NCBI GenBank assembly: GCA_019009955.1
Contig: CM032232.1
Span: forward strand, 57,873,501-57,937,500
Reading direction: 5' to 3'
Origin: Riptortus pedestris
Lineage: Eukaryota; Arthropoda; Insecta; Hemiptera; Alydidae
DNA: 64,000 nt
Positions 10,840 through 22,120 of this stretch are shown here, in pieces. The position numbers and the translations under genes were made by a program. The notes beneath the pieces were generated by a model. The model was not told the origin of the DNA and searched no databases. It worked only from the letters and a program-made list of their open reading frames with translations. Each line of letters begins with the position of its first letter. Position 1 is the first letter of the stretch.

Positions 10840-10948
10840 ATAACCTCATTTTCGTCATCCCCTTTGGGGCATTTGAGGAAATTTTTCGAAAATCGCGTCA
10901 TGACTACAACCTTAAAAGCTGATTTTTCTTTTGGGAAATCTGCTAAAA
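10840..10948 (-). mobile_element. HLE 5'-end fragment
   Basis: AACCTCATTTTCGTCATCCC through GATTTTTCTTTTGGGAAATC and TGCTAAAA. It runs straight into the terminus of the next reverse copy, sharing the AAAA. Confidence 0.75.
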
Positions 10949-11365
10949 GTCCTTCACGCAGGGGCTGTATAAACAAAGCAGATTTCCCATTGTAAATTGT
11001 AATGAATCAGTTTTATCTCAATCACTCAAATTTTAGTAATCCAAAAACGAAAGAAGGGGGGGGGGGCAACAGAACGTATTTGCATTTATCTCACAAAGTA
11101 AAGATTCAATGAAAACAATATTTGGTATTTAGGCTTCGAATAATGTGGTTTATCATATAACAGATTATTGTTTATGTAACACTAGTAAAAGTGGGGGTTT
11201 ACTGAAGGCCGAAAACTGCAAATAACTCGGTTAATATTCATTTTTTGATCAGACTGATAACAAAGGAGATATTTTGAGTTAATATTATTATCTCAAGTAA
11301 CTCCTCTCCACACTTTCCCACTAGGCCGTTTCTGCTCGTTAACGGGCTTGCCTTTACTTGTCCTG
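10945..11365 (-). mobile_element. HLE copy, 5' part lost
   Basis: AAAAGTCCTTCACGCAGGGG, CAAAGCAGATTTCCC at the left, then body. Truncated after TCGTTAACGGGCTTGCC. Head-to-tail with the preceding fragment at TCTGCTAAAAGTCC. Confidence 0.75.
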
Positions 11366-11854
11366 TTCAAAGTAAAAAAATGTGAAAAGCTGAAGTTTTT
11401 GGTTTTGGAGAAAACAATCTATTAATCAATGTTTACAATTAACAAAACAGAGCTAACAACGTTTCTTTTGGATGAAAACCTAAAAATTTTATTAAAACTG
11501 CTGAGCGAAGATAAGTTATTAATATAAGAGGGAAAATGAGCGTCTGTTAGCTGTCATATACTTATTCTGATATTTTGTTACATTAACCTGTGAGCTAATG
11601 ATTTTAATGAGTTAATGATTTAATGACTTTCTTATAAATACCTTGGCCCCATTAGCCAAATGGGAGGCATTTACTGGCCTCGCACATAAATATCATGCCC
11701 CGTCAGAATTTATACCAACCCACATTTTACATGTAGCCACGTTCAAGTGACCAAATTTGTAAAATCATTAAATTACTTTTCTGTATTAACGTACAGATTC
11801 CTATTACATGAGAGTGAAGGGTCCAGAAAACCTCTTTGTCTTTAGTTTCATATA
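11366..11854. other. No gene seen
   Basis: AT-rich; no recognised feature. Confidence 0.4.
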
Positions 11855-12105
11855 AAACTAAAGATCAAGTTCAATGACTGAAGTCGGACTGGAAAGGGGG
11901 GGGTGATTTTGAGGGGAAGAAATGGAAAATTCGAAAAATTGTACATAACCGACCTTGTTGTAAATTCAATTTGCTATAAATGTTCTTCTGCATACATTCT
12001 TCTCTATCCTGCATAATAAGCTTTTTACACGTTTTAATTTGCAATCTATTATACTAAATTTCAAATTATATGATTAATTGATACATATTATGTGTGTGTA
12101 TGCTC

Positions 12106-12155
<50 letters not shown>

Positions 12156-12250
12156 GTATGAATATATGACAACAGCTACCCGCGCAAGGAGGACTTTACG
12201 ATGAGCACGAGCGAAATTACCAGTTTCAACTGCGTGACGGACTTCTTTTA
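11855..12250 (+). mobile_element. Rearranged HLE fragment
   Basis: AACTAAAGATCAAGTTCAATG and GAAGTCGGACTGGAAAGGGG match the body. A (TA)n tract at 12107-12151 lies in the wrong place for an intact copy, and AACTGCGTGACGGACTTC (3' terminus) follows at about 12228. Order and spacing imply internal rearrangement. Confidence 0.55.
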
Positions 12251-12469
12251 TTTAGAACAAAGACGTTAGTCTATTTCATATTTTATGTTCCCTGAGGAAG
12301 CCCAATATATTATCGGCAGCTGTTTTAGATTATAATTTATTGAATTTAGTATAAATATTTCATTTATAAAATAACTTTTACTTTACTTCCATGAGATTGT
12401 ATGATTATTGACTTTTTAATGGGCAAATCACGTTTGATGTGATGTCCATAAGTAAGTAAAGAAAAATGT

Positions 12470-12894
12470 CAGCCTTTAGTATACGCCCATAATGGCTGTT
12501 TCACGATAAGAGAATATATCATGAAACGTCTTAATCCAAGCTTAAATGCCAAATATTGTCATGAGGCCTTTGCTAGATAAGATATCTGTAACCCCAGTGA
12601 ATAAGTGGTTAAGTCAACCAGTGAGTAAGGGGGACTTAACCACTTATTCACTGATACAACAGATATATGCAAATACGTGGTTTGATTGCAACAATAAAGA
12701 TCATGTTTGTTATTGGCTGAAGTGTGGCTAGGAATAGGAGGGGTTTAGAGGTGGCGAATTCGAAAATTCAAAATATTTCCGTTATGATGAATCGGATCGA
12801 AAACTGTTACAGAACCAATTTAACTTGTTAAACTATTGAAGCTAACCAATTTTTAATTTATACAATTTTTTTCTTTCTCGAAGTTTTTTTTTCT
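12470..12894 (+). mobile_element. Chimeric HLE body fragments with hairpin
   Basis: CAGCCTTTAGTATACGCCCA and CCAAGCTTAAATGCCAAATA (late body) come before GGAGGGGTTTAGAGGTGGCG and AAAATATTTCCGTTATGATG (earlier body), so block order is inverted relative to a normal copy. A foldback insertion sits at about 12585-12660. Confidence 0.6.
12595..12653. repeat. Perfect 20-bp inverted repeat (foldback)
   Basis: CAGTGAATAAGTGGTTAAGT at 12595-12614 and its exact reverse complement at 12634-12653, 19-nt loop. It interrupts HLE sequence that elsewhere reads GATGAGATATATGCAAATAC, and AGATAT stands on both sides, suggesting a short target duplication. Confidence 0.8.
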
Positions 12895-13696
12895 TTTAGC
12901 AGATTTGCCTTAAGGGAAATCAGCTATTGAGGTTGTACTCATGACGGAATTTCCGAAATTTTTCTTCATATGTCCATCGATCCTACCTAGTAGATGACGA
13001 AAATGAAGTACGTTCAAAACTGTATATATATATATATATATATTAGTCTGTTACAGCTCTAGCGGTCGCAATTTTTGTTTGAACGGTACCAAACTCGATA
13101 TTTAGTCGTTTTATGTAAAAAGAAAGATCAAGTTCGTTAACGGCTGAAATCGGACCAGTGAGAGGGGGGGTTTAAAGGGGAGGATTTTCGAAAATTCGAA
13201 ATATCTCCGTTACTATACGTCGGATCGAAAAATTGTACAAAATCAATCTTATTGCAAATTAAATTTACTATAAATATTGGTCTATACATTTATTCTCTAT
13301 CTTGAATATTAACCGAGATATTTGCATTTTTATGAAGTCTGTGGTCGAGTATAGTTCGGCCATTTCCGCCAGTACTCGGCTCAGGTGGAAGCTTCTTACC
13401 TTACATGTCGTTTCTAACCTTACCTTACCTTCGTTACTTTGTAAGATTTATGCAAATAGGTTCTGTTCATCCGCCTCCCTTCTTTAGTTCTTGGACTACT
13501 AAAATTTGAGTTATTAAAATATAAATTATTCTTAAAATTCAGAAGCCGTTTCAGTTGGGAATTTATTTTAATTAACTGAATGATTTCTCATTACCTTTTG
13601 TATTTAATCACGGTTACCAGTATGCAGATTTCTCTATTGTAAAACTTCACATGGGAAATCTGCTTAGTTTACGCAGCCCCTGCGTGACGGACTTTT
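12895..13696 (+). mobile_element. HLE copy, complete
   Basis: TTTAGCAGATTTGCC and the near-perfect palindrome at the 5' end; (TA)n at 13023-13044; GCTCTAGCGGTCGC; body; then the variant block GAAGTCTGTGGTCGAGTATA through CGTTACTTTG (13334-13440). Ends ATGGGAAATCTGCTTAGTTT, hairpin ACGCAGCCCCTGCGT and GACGGACTTTT. A long version (~800 bp) because of the extra block. Confidence 0.9.
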
Positions 13697-14122
13697 TTTT
13701 TTGTTTCCAGTCTTCAGCAAACCCCTATTTCTATTAATCGGATTTTGTTTTTTTTTTGGAAATGGAGAAATATGGTGGTGAGATTATATTACTAGCACAT
13801 AGGAAATCTACTGCAATTTTCTAAGTTATTGTATTACTACCATATTACAATTAGAATGGTAAAAATGCATAGTAATTGTTGCATTAAAATCAAGTAAAGG
13901 GAGAGAATGAGATATATTTTGCAAGGGTTGGTAGAGCTATCGTCTTTTCGCAAGCTGAGCCCATTGAGGTGCTGCTACGGAAGACCGGCCATGCGATGGC
14001 TCAGCTGATCTAGGTCAGAGCCAGCAACTCAACTCCTCCAGACTGTGACAACTTATGCACTTTATGCCCTATTAGAAGCCATTATAATAATCTACAAACA
14101 GGATATATACATCCATAAAAAA
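13697..14122. other. No gene seen
   Basis: Unassigned. The 13780-13830 region carries a few words of late HLE body, and 13980-14060 is a moderately GC-rich patch without a recognisable frame. Confidence 0.35.
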
Positions 14123-15033
14123 AAAAGTCCTTCGCGCAGGAGCTGCGGACACAAAGAAGAATTCCTAAACAGCGGATGACAAAATTGATCTCTGCTCACC
14201 ATATATTTTCTATTTATTCATAAAAATCCCATGAGAAAGAGAGAGGGTTTTTTTTTATGGCAGAAAACAAGAAACTACGAACACCACACTTAATAGTTAA
14301 CTTACGAAAAGAGCTTAGAAGGGCAATTGTAGAACATCAATAGTTTAACAATATTGGTTCTATAAAATATTTCGATCTGGCTCATAATAACTGAAATATG
14401 TTGAATTTTCGAATTTCACCACCCCTTTATTTCTATTCAGGCCAGCGATTAAAGAATATTTTCTTTAGTTTTGCATGAAACAGCTGAATATCGAGTACGG
14501 AATAGATCAAATAAACATTTTCGAGTCAAGAAATGAAATCTTAATTGTTCATGTCATCACACAACATATTTTCTGATCCTCATTCCAGCGTTGATTAAAA
14601 TTGGGGGTTTATTGAAGGTCGAAAATTAATAAAAATGCAAATACCTCGGTTAATATTCAAGATAGCGAAAAAAATGTATATGACAACATTGATATAAATT
14701 TAAATAGGATTATTTTTGCTATAAGATTGTTGTTGATTTGTCGATTTGGTTCTTAATAACGGAGATATTTTGAATTTTCATAATTCGTCCCTCTAAAATC
14801 CCTCCCCACTGGCCAGATTTGGTCCGATTTGGAAGTTGATATTTATTTTTACATAAAACATTTAAATATGGAGTTTGGTAACGATCAAACAAGAATTTCG
14901 ACAGCTAGAGATTTAACAGGTTTTGAAAGGATATCATTTTCATTCAAAGGAAGGACGATTGAAGACATTATTTGAAACTCGCATCATGAATGCTACCTCA
15001 ATAGCTGATTTCCCAGAAGGAAAATACGCTAAA
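14123..15033 (-). mobile_element. HLE copy, long, no (TA)n
   Basis: AAAAGTCCTTCGCGCAGGAG at the left; GATTTCCCAGAAGGAAAATA then CGCTAAA at the right. It contains two body-like blocks in tandem (around 14400 and 14770 both have a GGAGATATTTTGAATTTTC-type sequence). At the usual (TA)n site only AACAGGTTTTGAAAGG remains. Confidence 0.75.
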
Positions 15034-15684
15034 GATAATAAATAAATCAAAATATTACGTCTAAAATATAAAGAGAAATATAACAGTAAAACATATCTGG
15101 TGCGGACACCGCATGGCTTCCTTATACCCCTATTAAATTAAATAAACGAAATGTTTGGCTCACTTTATTTAAAATTATTTCTTTTGAGCGAAAAATATGC
15201 GATATCTCCGTTGCAACGCATCCAGTCAAAAAATGTCATAGGTCATGATTTATAGGTTTTAATATGATAAACAAAAAAAGTATTATGCAAATTTGTTGTA
15301 CGTACAGACAGTTTTACAGTTTTTATTTTCTTCAGCCTCTCGCAAACAAGCGTTAGTAAAAATGACTTTTTTGATGGGTCATGCATGATTTATAACTATT
15401 ACCTAGTCCAGTTTTAACAAAGTGAGTTAAATTTCCATTAAAGTTGTTTCGAGTTTTTAAAACCACACGTAAAGAGTGTGCTTGTGTGATCGTGAACATG
15501 AACAACCACAAATTGTCAGAAAATACTGCAATAGACTCCCTCTTGAATGAGCTTCCATCAAATAAATTCTAATGAAGCGTAGTTTAACAATTAAAAAATA
15601 TTTATCTGCTCATTCAAATATAAAAATGTTTGGCATAATCAAAAAATCCTGGGATATTCAAGAGATAGACAATATCATTTGATG
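15034..15684. other. Degenerate HLE-like words; no gene
   Basis: GCGATATCTCCGTTGCAACG near 15207 and CAGCCTCTCGCAAACAAGCG near 15330 hint at a heavily decayed forward body. Nothing else recognised. Confidence 0.3.
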
Positions 15685-15990
15685 ATTTCCCTATGACCCA
15701 ACAGCACTAATTTGATATGACCTGTAAGCAAAGGACCAGAATTTATAGAAAACTATTTCTACTTCATACACTTTATTGGAACCATACTTTTTTCGCGTTA
15801 TTCACTTCATCTCCTCATCTGGAATATAATATCCTTTCTACTAAAACCGGAGTAAGCCCATGACCAAGAGAGACACCTTTCTCTAGGCTGACTTCCTCTA
15901 TACTAATAAGAAAACACAACCTGGCACCAAATGCTATCACAAATCAATATACGGTTACAATCGATGTTTCTAAAATATTTCGGTTTAGCA
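15685..15990. repeat. Diverged ~300-bp repeat, copy 2
   Basis: Partner of 4205-4480 (shared blocks listed there). The antisense frame over 15903-16112 has no recognisable features. Confidence 0.5.
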
Positions 15991-16264
15991 ATATCGACTT
16001 TTAAGTAGTTAGGATATTGTACTCCTGATGCATTGTTCAAGTAAAGAACGTGAAACATGTAGTTATAATGAAGTGAATGAGAGAGAAATAGTGTTTCTTT
16101 AAATGGTGACACTTGGCATACAAAATGATAACAGAATTAATTGTAATGGAATACAAACATATACTGCTTGCATCAGACCTCAATAAGGAAAATAGCAGTG
16201 GATATATTATTGCGAAGTTATCATATTAGGCCTCAAGAATTTCTTTCTTGAAGATTTATAATTT

Positions 16265-16320
<56 letters not shown>

Positions 16321-17125
16321 TAGATAGATAATAGACAATATTTTATTTCTGACTTTTTAAAGAGACATAGACAGTTCTCACTTATCTTAATGCTCTAATA
16401 TGTATTAAATAATGAAATATAATGGTTATTTTTAAATTAATGCCATAAGTTAACCTATTATAGAAATAACCAGTCTATTGCAAAGAAATTCCATTAGACG
16501 ATATTTCTTAACACAATTTTAATTAGAAGCAAATGAATTACAGTTTCTTACTTAATTATTGTATAATAGTATTCATATAATTAGCACATGTATATATGTA
16601 TAATATTAATTACGTTTATTATATGTTTGTTTCATAAAATCCTTCGGAGAAATATGATGGATTAATACTTGATTTGTGTTGTTGTTTTTTTTTTATTCGT
16701 TTAATAAATCTAAATGTTAGGAACGTATTATATTAGAAAAAGACTTCCAGAAGCCTACAATGTTCACAGATTTATTGAATAAATATAAGGTTGGCATGAA
16801 GCCAGATTTTCAATTGGCTAATCCCTTTCTCTTCACAACTTTATTATCCTGCATTGTATAAATTGTTTGGGGGGGGGGCAATTCTCAAAAAAATAGCTAT
16901 ACCCTGAAAAATGTGTCCAACTCCTATTTTTTAAAAGGATTACTCCATTTTTAGTCCATTTGAGAGATATAGTTTTTTTTTTTTTTGTTTTTTTGTATAT
17001 GCCTGGAATCAAACCCGGGTTAGGTTCGAAGTTTAGCCATTTATTAAACTACAGATGTCAAATCTAATACTATAATCTATTAATTTGATTAGTAAACATC
17101 TCTGAGTTGTTACTTCAACATGAAC
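15991..17125. other. No gene seen; microsatellites
   Basis: Contains (TA)n(GA)n at 16264-16327, a poly-G run at 16869-16877 and a poly-T at 16973-16998. No coding signal. Confidence 0.45.
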
Positions 17126-17260
17126 TGATTTCTCTGTAGGGAAATCAGCTATTGAGGGAAAGATGCGATTTTGGAAACACATCCTCAAATTTCAAGGGAT
17201 CATAACTGGAAGGTAACAAAAATGATGTCCGTTCAATATACAATATTTATATGCATTTGT
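17126..17260 (+). mobile_element. HLE 5'-end fragment
   Basis: CTGATTTCTCTGTAGGGAAATCAGCTATTGAGG, then a decayed 5' block ending GATGTCCGTTCAATATAC. Its body is not recognisable downstream. Confidence 0.65.
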
Positions 17261-17443
17261 ACGAAATATTGCACAATGGAGTTAATCTTTGCCATGAAAC
17301 ATGCAATGGAATCTTTCTCATGTAGTCTCATTTTTGTTTATTTCATTCATGACTCTAAATACCATTTTTGAAATGATTGTTTCTAAAAACATTTTTCGAC
17401 GAAACCTGTATTAAAGAATAAATTCAGAGTAAAAGAGAATTAT

Positions 17444-17886
17444 AAAAGTCCGTCACGCAGGGGCTGCTTAAACAAAGCGATTTCCCACGTGAAGTTTTAC
17501 AATAGAGAAATCTGCCTAATAACAAGAGTAGTAGTAATGAATCTCTAAACCATTTCACGAGGAACGAACAGTTACGAGAGCGGCCGCCCTAGCTCTCAGC
17601 GGAAAGTCCTGAACATAGCCGACTCCTACCGACCACACACACAATACAAATGCAAATATCTCGGTTAATATACAAGATACAGAATACATGTATAGAACAA
17701 TGTTTATAGTAAATTTAATTTGCAATAAGATTCTACACATATTTTTGATCCGACGTATGGTGTCGGAGATATTTTGAATTTTCGAAAATTCCCCTACCTA
17801 AACCCCCCCTCCCACTGGTCCGATTTCAGCCATTAACGAACTTGATCTGTCTTTTTGCATAAAACGTGTATATATGTATATATATA

Positions 17887-17975
<89 letters not shown>

Positions 17976-18102
17976 TTTTGAACGGACCTCATTTTCGTCA
18001 TTTCCTGGGTAGGATCGATGGACATTTGAAGAAATTTTTTGAAAATTGCGTCATGAGTACGACCTCAATAGCTGATTTCCCCTTAAGGGAAATCTGCTAA
18101 AA
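17444..18102 (-). mobile_element. HLE copy, full, variant-block subfamily
   Basis: AAAAGTCCGTCACGCAGGGG then CTGCTTAAACAAAGCGATTTCCC at the left. GC-rich variant block at 17560-17645 (GAACGAACAGTTACGAGAGC to GACCACACAC). Two (TA)n stretches between 17868 and 17973. Right end GATTTCCCCTTAAGGGAAATC, TGCTAAAA. The frame at 17855-18100 is this element. Confidence 0.9.
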
Positions 18103-18264
18103 TGGTGCTATGTAGCTATTTGGGATTGGTAGACATAAATATTAAAATTTCTTGAAGCACTAAGCTGTTTTAAGCTATAGTTTTTTTCTGAGAGTGACAA
18201 GAAACGTGAAAATAATTTGTCAACGTTATTACATGTCCTGCATGTCGGTAGTTATGTCCTAGTC

Positions 18265-18690
18265 ATGAGATAATTGTGGGTTATCTTAGACTGCGTGCCA
18301 TTTCGACTTCTTCCCTTCTTGAACTCTTTGCTACTGCTTGAAGGCCATTTCCTGGTAGTGTGCTTTATTTATCCTAGTTCTGCACTAGTCAGTAACGACT
18401 CTCTTTCTAGCTTCATTCAGGCACATTTTCTACCGTTTTTAATAGTACCTTGTTTATTTAATTGGTCCCTGTCAAGTTCTGTTACAGCTATGGCATATTT
18501 GCCAATCCTGACGTGCGGTCTAGTTGGAATTTATTATAAATTACTGCTTTTTTTTTTTAAATCGCGTAATGGAAATGTGTTATGGAATTGTAGTTGAAGG
18601 AGAAAAGTATTTTTAGTTTTTATAATTTGAGTGGTTGTGTAAACATAATTGGTTGGGATTCTTAAATAAATGGGTGAAGTTAAATATAAA
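18265..18690. repeat. Dispersed repeat, copy 2
   Basis: Same family as 2197-2700, including CTGACGTGCGGTCTAGTTGG and GTTATGGAATTGTAGTTGAA. The 107-residue frame at 18274-18597 exists because two small insertions keep it open; it has no known-protein features. Confidence 0.65.
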
Positions 18691-18714
18691 GATTTTTGAT
18701 TTGCATTTACTTAT

Positions 18715-19345
18715 GTAAAAAACTACGTCCACGAGAACTAAGCAGATTTCCCACTTAATGGTATGACACCATAGTGATCTTAGCTCACAAATATTTTCTA
18801 TTCTTTAAGTAAAAATCCGGTGAGTAGAACTAGGGGTTTTCTAGTAATGATTGAATTTGTTAAATATGAAGTTTGGTGTAAATGAAATATTATTTTTCGA
18901 TTTAAGAACGTAAAATCTTAATCACACGCCGTATATCTGCACATATGACTCAGTAAATGCCTGTTGGAATTAATAATTGGTACTTAAACTTGAAATAAGA
19001 CTTTTCATGTTATATGAGCTTATTATCAAAATTGACTGAATGTGGGGGTGTACTGAACGCTCAAAATTAAAATTTGGCAATATTTCGGTTAGTACTCAAG
19101 ATAGAAATGTACAATTAATATTATTTATACAGAATGAAATTTTCAACAAAATTATACCATTTTTCGATCCGAGATATTTTGAATTTTTGATAAACCTTCC
19201 CCCCCCCAAACCCAACCCTCCTCCCCCCGTCGATCTCCTGGATTTCAGTTGTTAACGACCTTGATGTGTTAGTTTTACATGGAGTGCTTGTATATCTAAT
19301 TTGGTAACGATCAAACAAAACTAGTGATCGCTAGACAAGTTTAAT
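18715..19345 (-). mobile_element. HLE copy, 5' part lost
   Basis: AAAACTACGTCCACGAGAAC and CTAAGCAGATTTCCCACTTA at the left (hairpin decayed). The body runs to GATCAAACAAAACTAGTGATCG, after which the sequence leaves the family. Confidence 0.7.
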
Positions 19346-19557
19346 ATCAATTCTACTGTCATTTAAAAAAGAAAATTGAGGAAAACGCGTTTTCCTAATA
19401 TTTAGTTGATTTACTCCGTAAAGTGAAGCTCATTTAACAAACTTGCTTAAGGAATCAAGCTTGAATTTTTGAGATAATTTTGTTCATAGAGCTGTTGAAT
19501 ACAAAAAATATTACGTGTTACGCATTACTGTCCGTGGCAATTGGTTGGTCTGAAAAG

Positions 19558-20310
19558 GTTTGATATATTATATTATAAATGATAAAGGTCCTTAAATAAA
19601 TGATTTAGAAAAAAAAAGTGTTTTCTCACCTACGAAGCTTCGTGTGTTTTTAATAATAAAAAACCCCTCTTTTTTATCAAATTTCAAAATCTTACTGGAA
19701 TTACAAATTTAATGATGTTTCCAGCTGTAAGTGATATATTATAAATGAGAAAGGTCCTTAATTAAATATTCTTGGAAAATGTTTACCTTCGACGTTTCGT
19801 GAGCTTTTAATAAAAAAAATAAATACATAAAAAAAAAACCTTTTTTTTTGTCAAATTTCAAAGTCTCTCTGCTATTACAAATTACGTTAGTACATATTTA
19901 GTGGCATTAGAAAAGCACCTTTATTATTTTAAATTTAATTCTAAGAAATAAATTTAATTTTTTTTTTTGTTCAAAGTAAATGAAATCACTTCTTACTTAT
20001 AGAAGTTTTACTAAAAGTTAATAAAAATGTTCAAAATCTCACTGTAATTACCAATTTAATGATGTTTCTAATTTTAAGTACATATTTAGTGACATTAGAA
20101 AAGCACCTTTATTATTTTAAATTTAATTCTAAAAAATAAATTAAAAACTTTTTTTGTTCATTATTATTATTATTTATTAACGTCCACTTTTTGCAACTTA
20201 GGCTAATCGGGACGGGTTATCTACAGGTTACCACCCCCTTTTTTTTTTGTTCAAAGTAAATGAAAACACTTCTTTTATAGACGTTTTACTAAAAGTAATT
20301 AAAAATGTTA
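19558..20310. repeat. ~173-bp tandem repeat
   Basis: Related units start with TTCAAAATCTTACTGGAATT (19683), TTCAAAGTCTCTCTGCTATT (about 19856) and TTCAAAATCTCACTGTAATT (about 20029), a period of about 173 bp. The last unit is interrupted by a truncated SINE at 20161-20241. Each unit also has AAAGCACCTTTATTATTTTA and GTTCAAAGTAAATGAAA or relatives. Confidence 0.75.
20161..20241 (-). mobile_element. 5'-truncated SINE, copy 2
   Basis: Tail-side module only: TTATTATTATTATTTATTAA, CGTCCACTTTTTGCAACTTA, GGGACGGGTTATCTACAGGT. Flanked by the direct repeat TTTTTTTGTTCA (20149-20160 and 20242-20253). The tRNA-like head is absent, as expected for incomplete reverse transcription. Confidence 0.85.
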
Positions 20311-20862
20311 CGGTATTTTTTAATGGTGATTGTTTGAGAAATGGAAAATATTTACGACCCAAATCATCCAAAAGAATACTCATTCCTTAATAAAATAGAA
20401 TAGATTTTATTCTGTATAAAGTACATTTGGAGCCACTGTGCGCCAGCTGATTCAACGTATTCAAATAGCATTCATGTCAAGGACGGCAACCATTATATCG
20501 GAACAATTTGAAAAATAATTTAGCAAACAAAATGTGCTGAATAAATTGTGATTATTTTGAGTATGGCGCCTTGATATTAGGTCTTGACAATGGATGAGTT
20601 AAGAGGGGAACGTCAGAGCTGAAATTACTACCCCATATATCATAATTATCTTGACGTGGGCTATCATTAACTCAAGTTTTTATTTTTGTTGGACAGCCCT
20701 GTACTTTCTAGACTATAGACTATTCCTTGGAAAAGTAGCATCTATTAGTTTGTGGTTTTATTCACTGTTAAGAATACGATAATTGTGATTGTACCTTAAT
20801 TGTTCATGGAATTGGTAGGTCAGTAAACATTATGGATTTTATACGTTCTATTAATTTAAATT
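20311..20862. other. No gene seen
   Basis: Unassigned single-copy-looking sequence; no coding frame of note. Confidence 0.35.
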
Positions 20863-21079
20863 CGGGGCTCAGGTTAGTCATGTTAGGTAAGGCGTTGGTC
20901 TTAATGTCAACTTGAAAAGCTATAATTTCGAGTTCGATTCTCACATGGGCAACGGGAATTTACATTTCATAATCCCATTAAATAAAATCCCTAGCCCCAA
21001 ACCGGCTAGAGAAGGTTGGTAACCTGCAGATAAGCCGTTCAGTTAGCGAACGGGCAAACGTTAATAATTAACAATAATT
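20863..21079 (+). mobile_element. tRNA-derived SINE, copy 3
   Basis: GGGGCTCAGGTTAGTCATGT (A-box region), GGCGTTGGTCTTAATG, then GAGTTCGATTCTCACATGGG (B box), AATAAAATCCCTAGCC and GGTTGGTAACCTGCAGATAA. Ends in an AATAATTAACAATAA tail. Head and tail both present but diverged. Confidence 0.8.
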
Positions 21080-21161
21080 TAAATTCCACCAAATTGTGAG
21101 AACTAAGTATTATCATATATGAAAAATTTATCATGAATAATATGCTTCAATATCCTGATCA

Positions 21162-21805
21162 AAAAGTCCGCCAGGCCAGGGGGTGCGTAAACCTAGCACA
21201 TTTTGCTTCATGCTGGAATGACACTTTGGTCATTTTATATACCCATATAATATGTGATTCTACTTTAAGAAGAAGAAGAAGCCTATGTAAAGAGAAATTG
21301 AAATGTACCCTAGACATGAGATTTTAAAATTCTTAAAGCCAAAATCAGATGAGTATAAAAGGCGTTTACTAAATCCCAAATCAAGACGTAGCTTATTTAA
21401 AACGAGTGATAACTAAAGTTAAACCTCGGGTTTACCGAGGGAAGAAAATTATAGAAATTATAAAATATTTCTCTTCATATTCTTGTTAGAGAAAAATTGT
21501 AAAAAACATTTACATAACTTCAACCAAATTAGTTATATATACAATATATGATCCGACTGATAACAACGAAGACATTTTGAAGTGAAGATTTTCCCTCTCT
21601 CAAACCCTCCCTCCCCCCCCCTGATTTCAGCCGTCAACGAACTTGATCATATCTTTCACAAGAAACGCTTATATATCGAGTTTGGTAATGACCAAACAAA
21701 TAACGCGACCGCTAGGGCGGTAAAATATATAAATATATATTATATTTACATAATTTTGAACAAAACTCATTTCATGTGCTAGGAAGGACCCATATACATT
21801 TAATA
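21162..21805 (-). mobile_element. HLE copy, 5' end lost
   Basis: AAAAGTCCGCCAGGCCAGGG at the left; the body includes GACCGCTAGGGCGGTAAAAT next to a TA-rich stretch (21726-21750). Ends after GTGCTAGGAAGGACCCATAT. Confidence 0.75.
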
Positions 21806-21837
21806 AATTAATTCTTTGCACGTAACATAATAATATA

Positions 21838-22120
21838 CCTGTAAAACTAAAGTTCTTTAACGACAGAAATCACTTTTAACATTTTTGTTAAAAGTGATTC
21901 CTGGCGTTTTTGTTAAAATTACTTTTTACATTTTCAAAAATTATTATTTTTAACCTGCGGGAGTGGAGGAGCTTAGACTAGACGAAAATCGAAAAAAAAA
22001 TAAGAAATACTTCTGTTATTATGAGCCGGATCGAAAAATTGTATATGAGATTATATATACCTGTGTGTCATTCCAGTACGTTTGAAATCTGTTTAGTTTA
22101 CATGTAACAGACTTCCAGTA
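21838..22120 (+). mobile_element. HLE fragment with internal hairpin
   Basis: AAACTAAAGTTCTTTAACGAC, AGCCGGATCGAAAAATTGTA and GAAATCTGTTTAGTTTACAT mark body and 3' end. An inverted repeat AATCACTTTTAAC at 21868-21899 (5-6 nt loop) is inserted or duplicated inside. The 3' hairpin is missing. Confidence 0.6.

Noticed and set aside
12100..12151. (TA)n tracts as separate findings
   Set aside because: Most mark the standard microsatellite position of HLE copies or simple repeats and carry no independent information.
17855..18100. 81-residue frame with YIYIYIY run
   Set aside because: Translation of a (TA)n microsatellite within HLE; the same applies to 3114-3308, 24701-24892 and 55066-55254.
18274..18597. 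107-residue open frame with FLNSLLLLEGHF, similar to 2215-2454
   Set aside because: The peptide match only reflects near-identical repeat DNA; no known-protein motif and no conservation beyond the DNA level.
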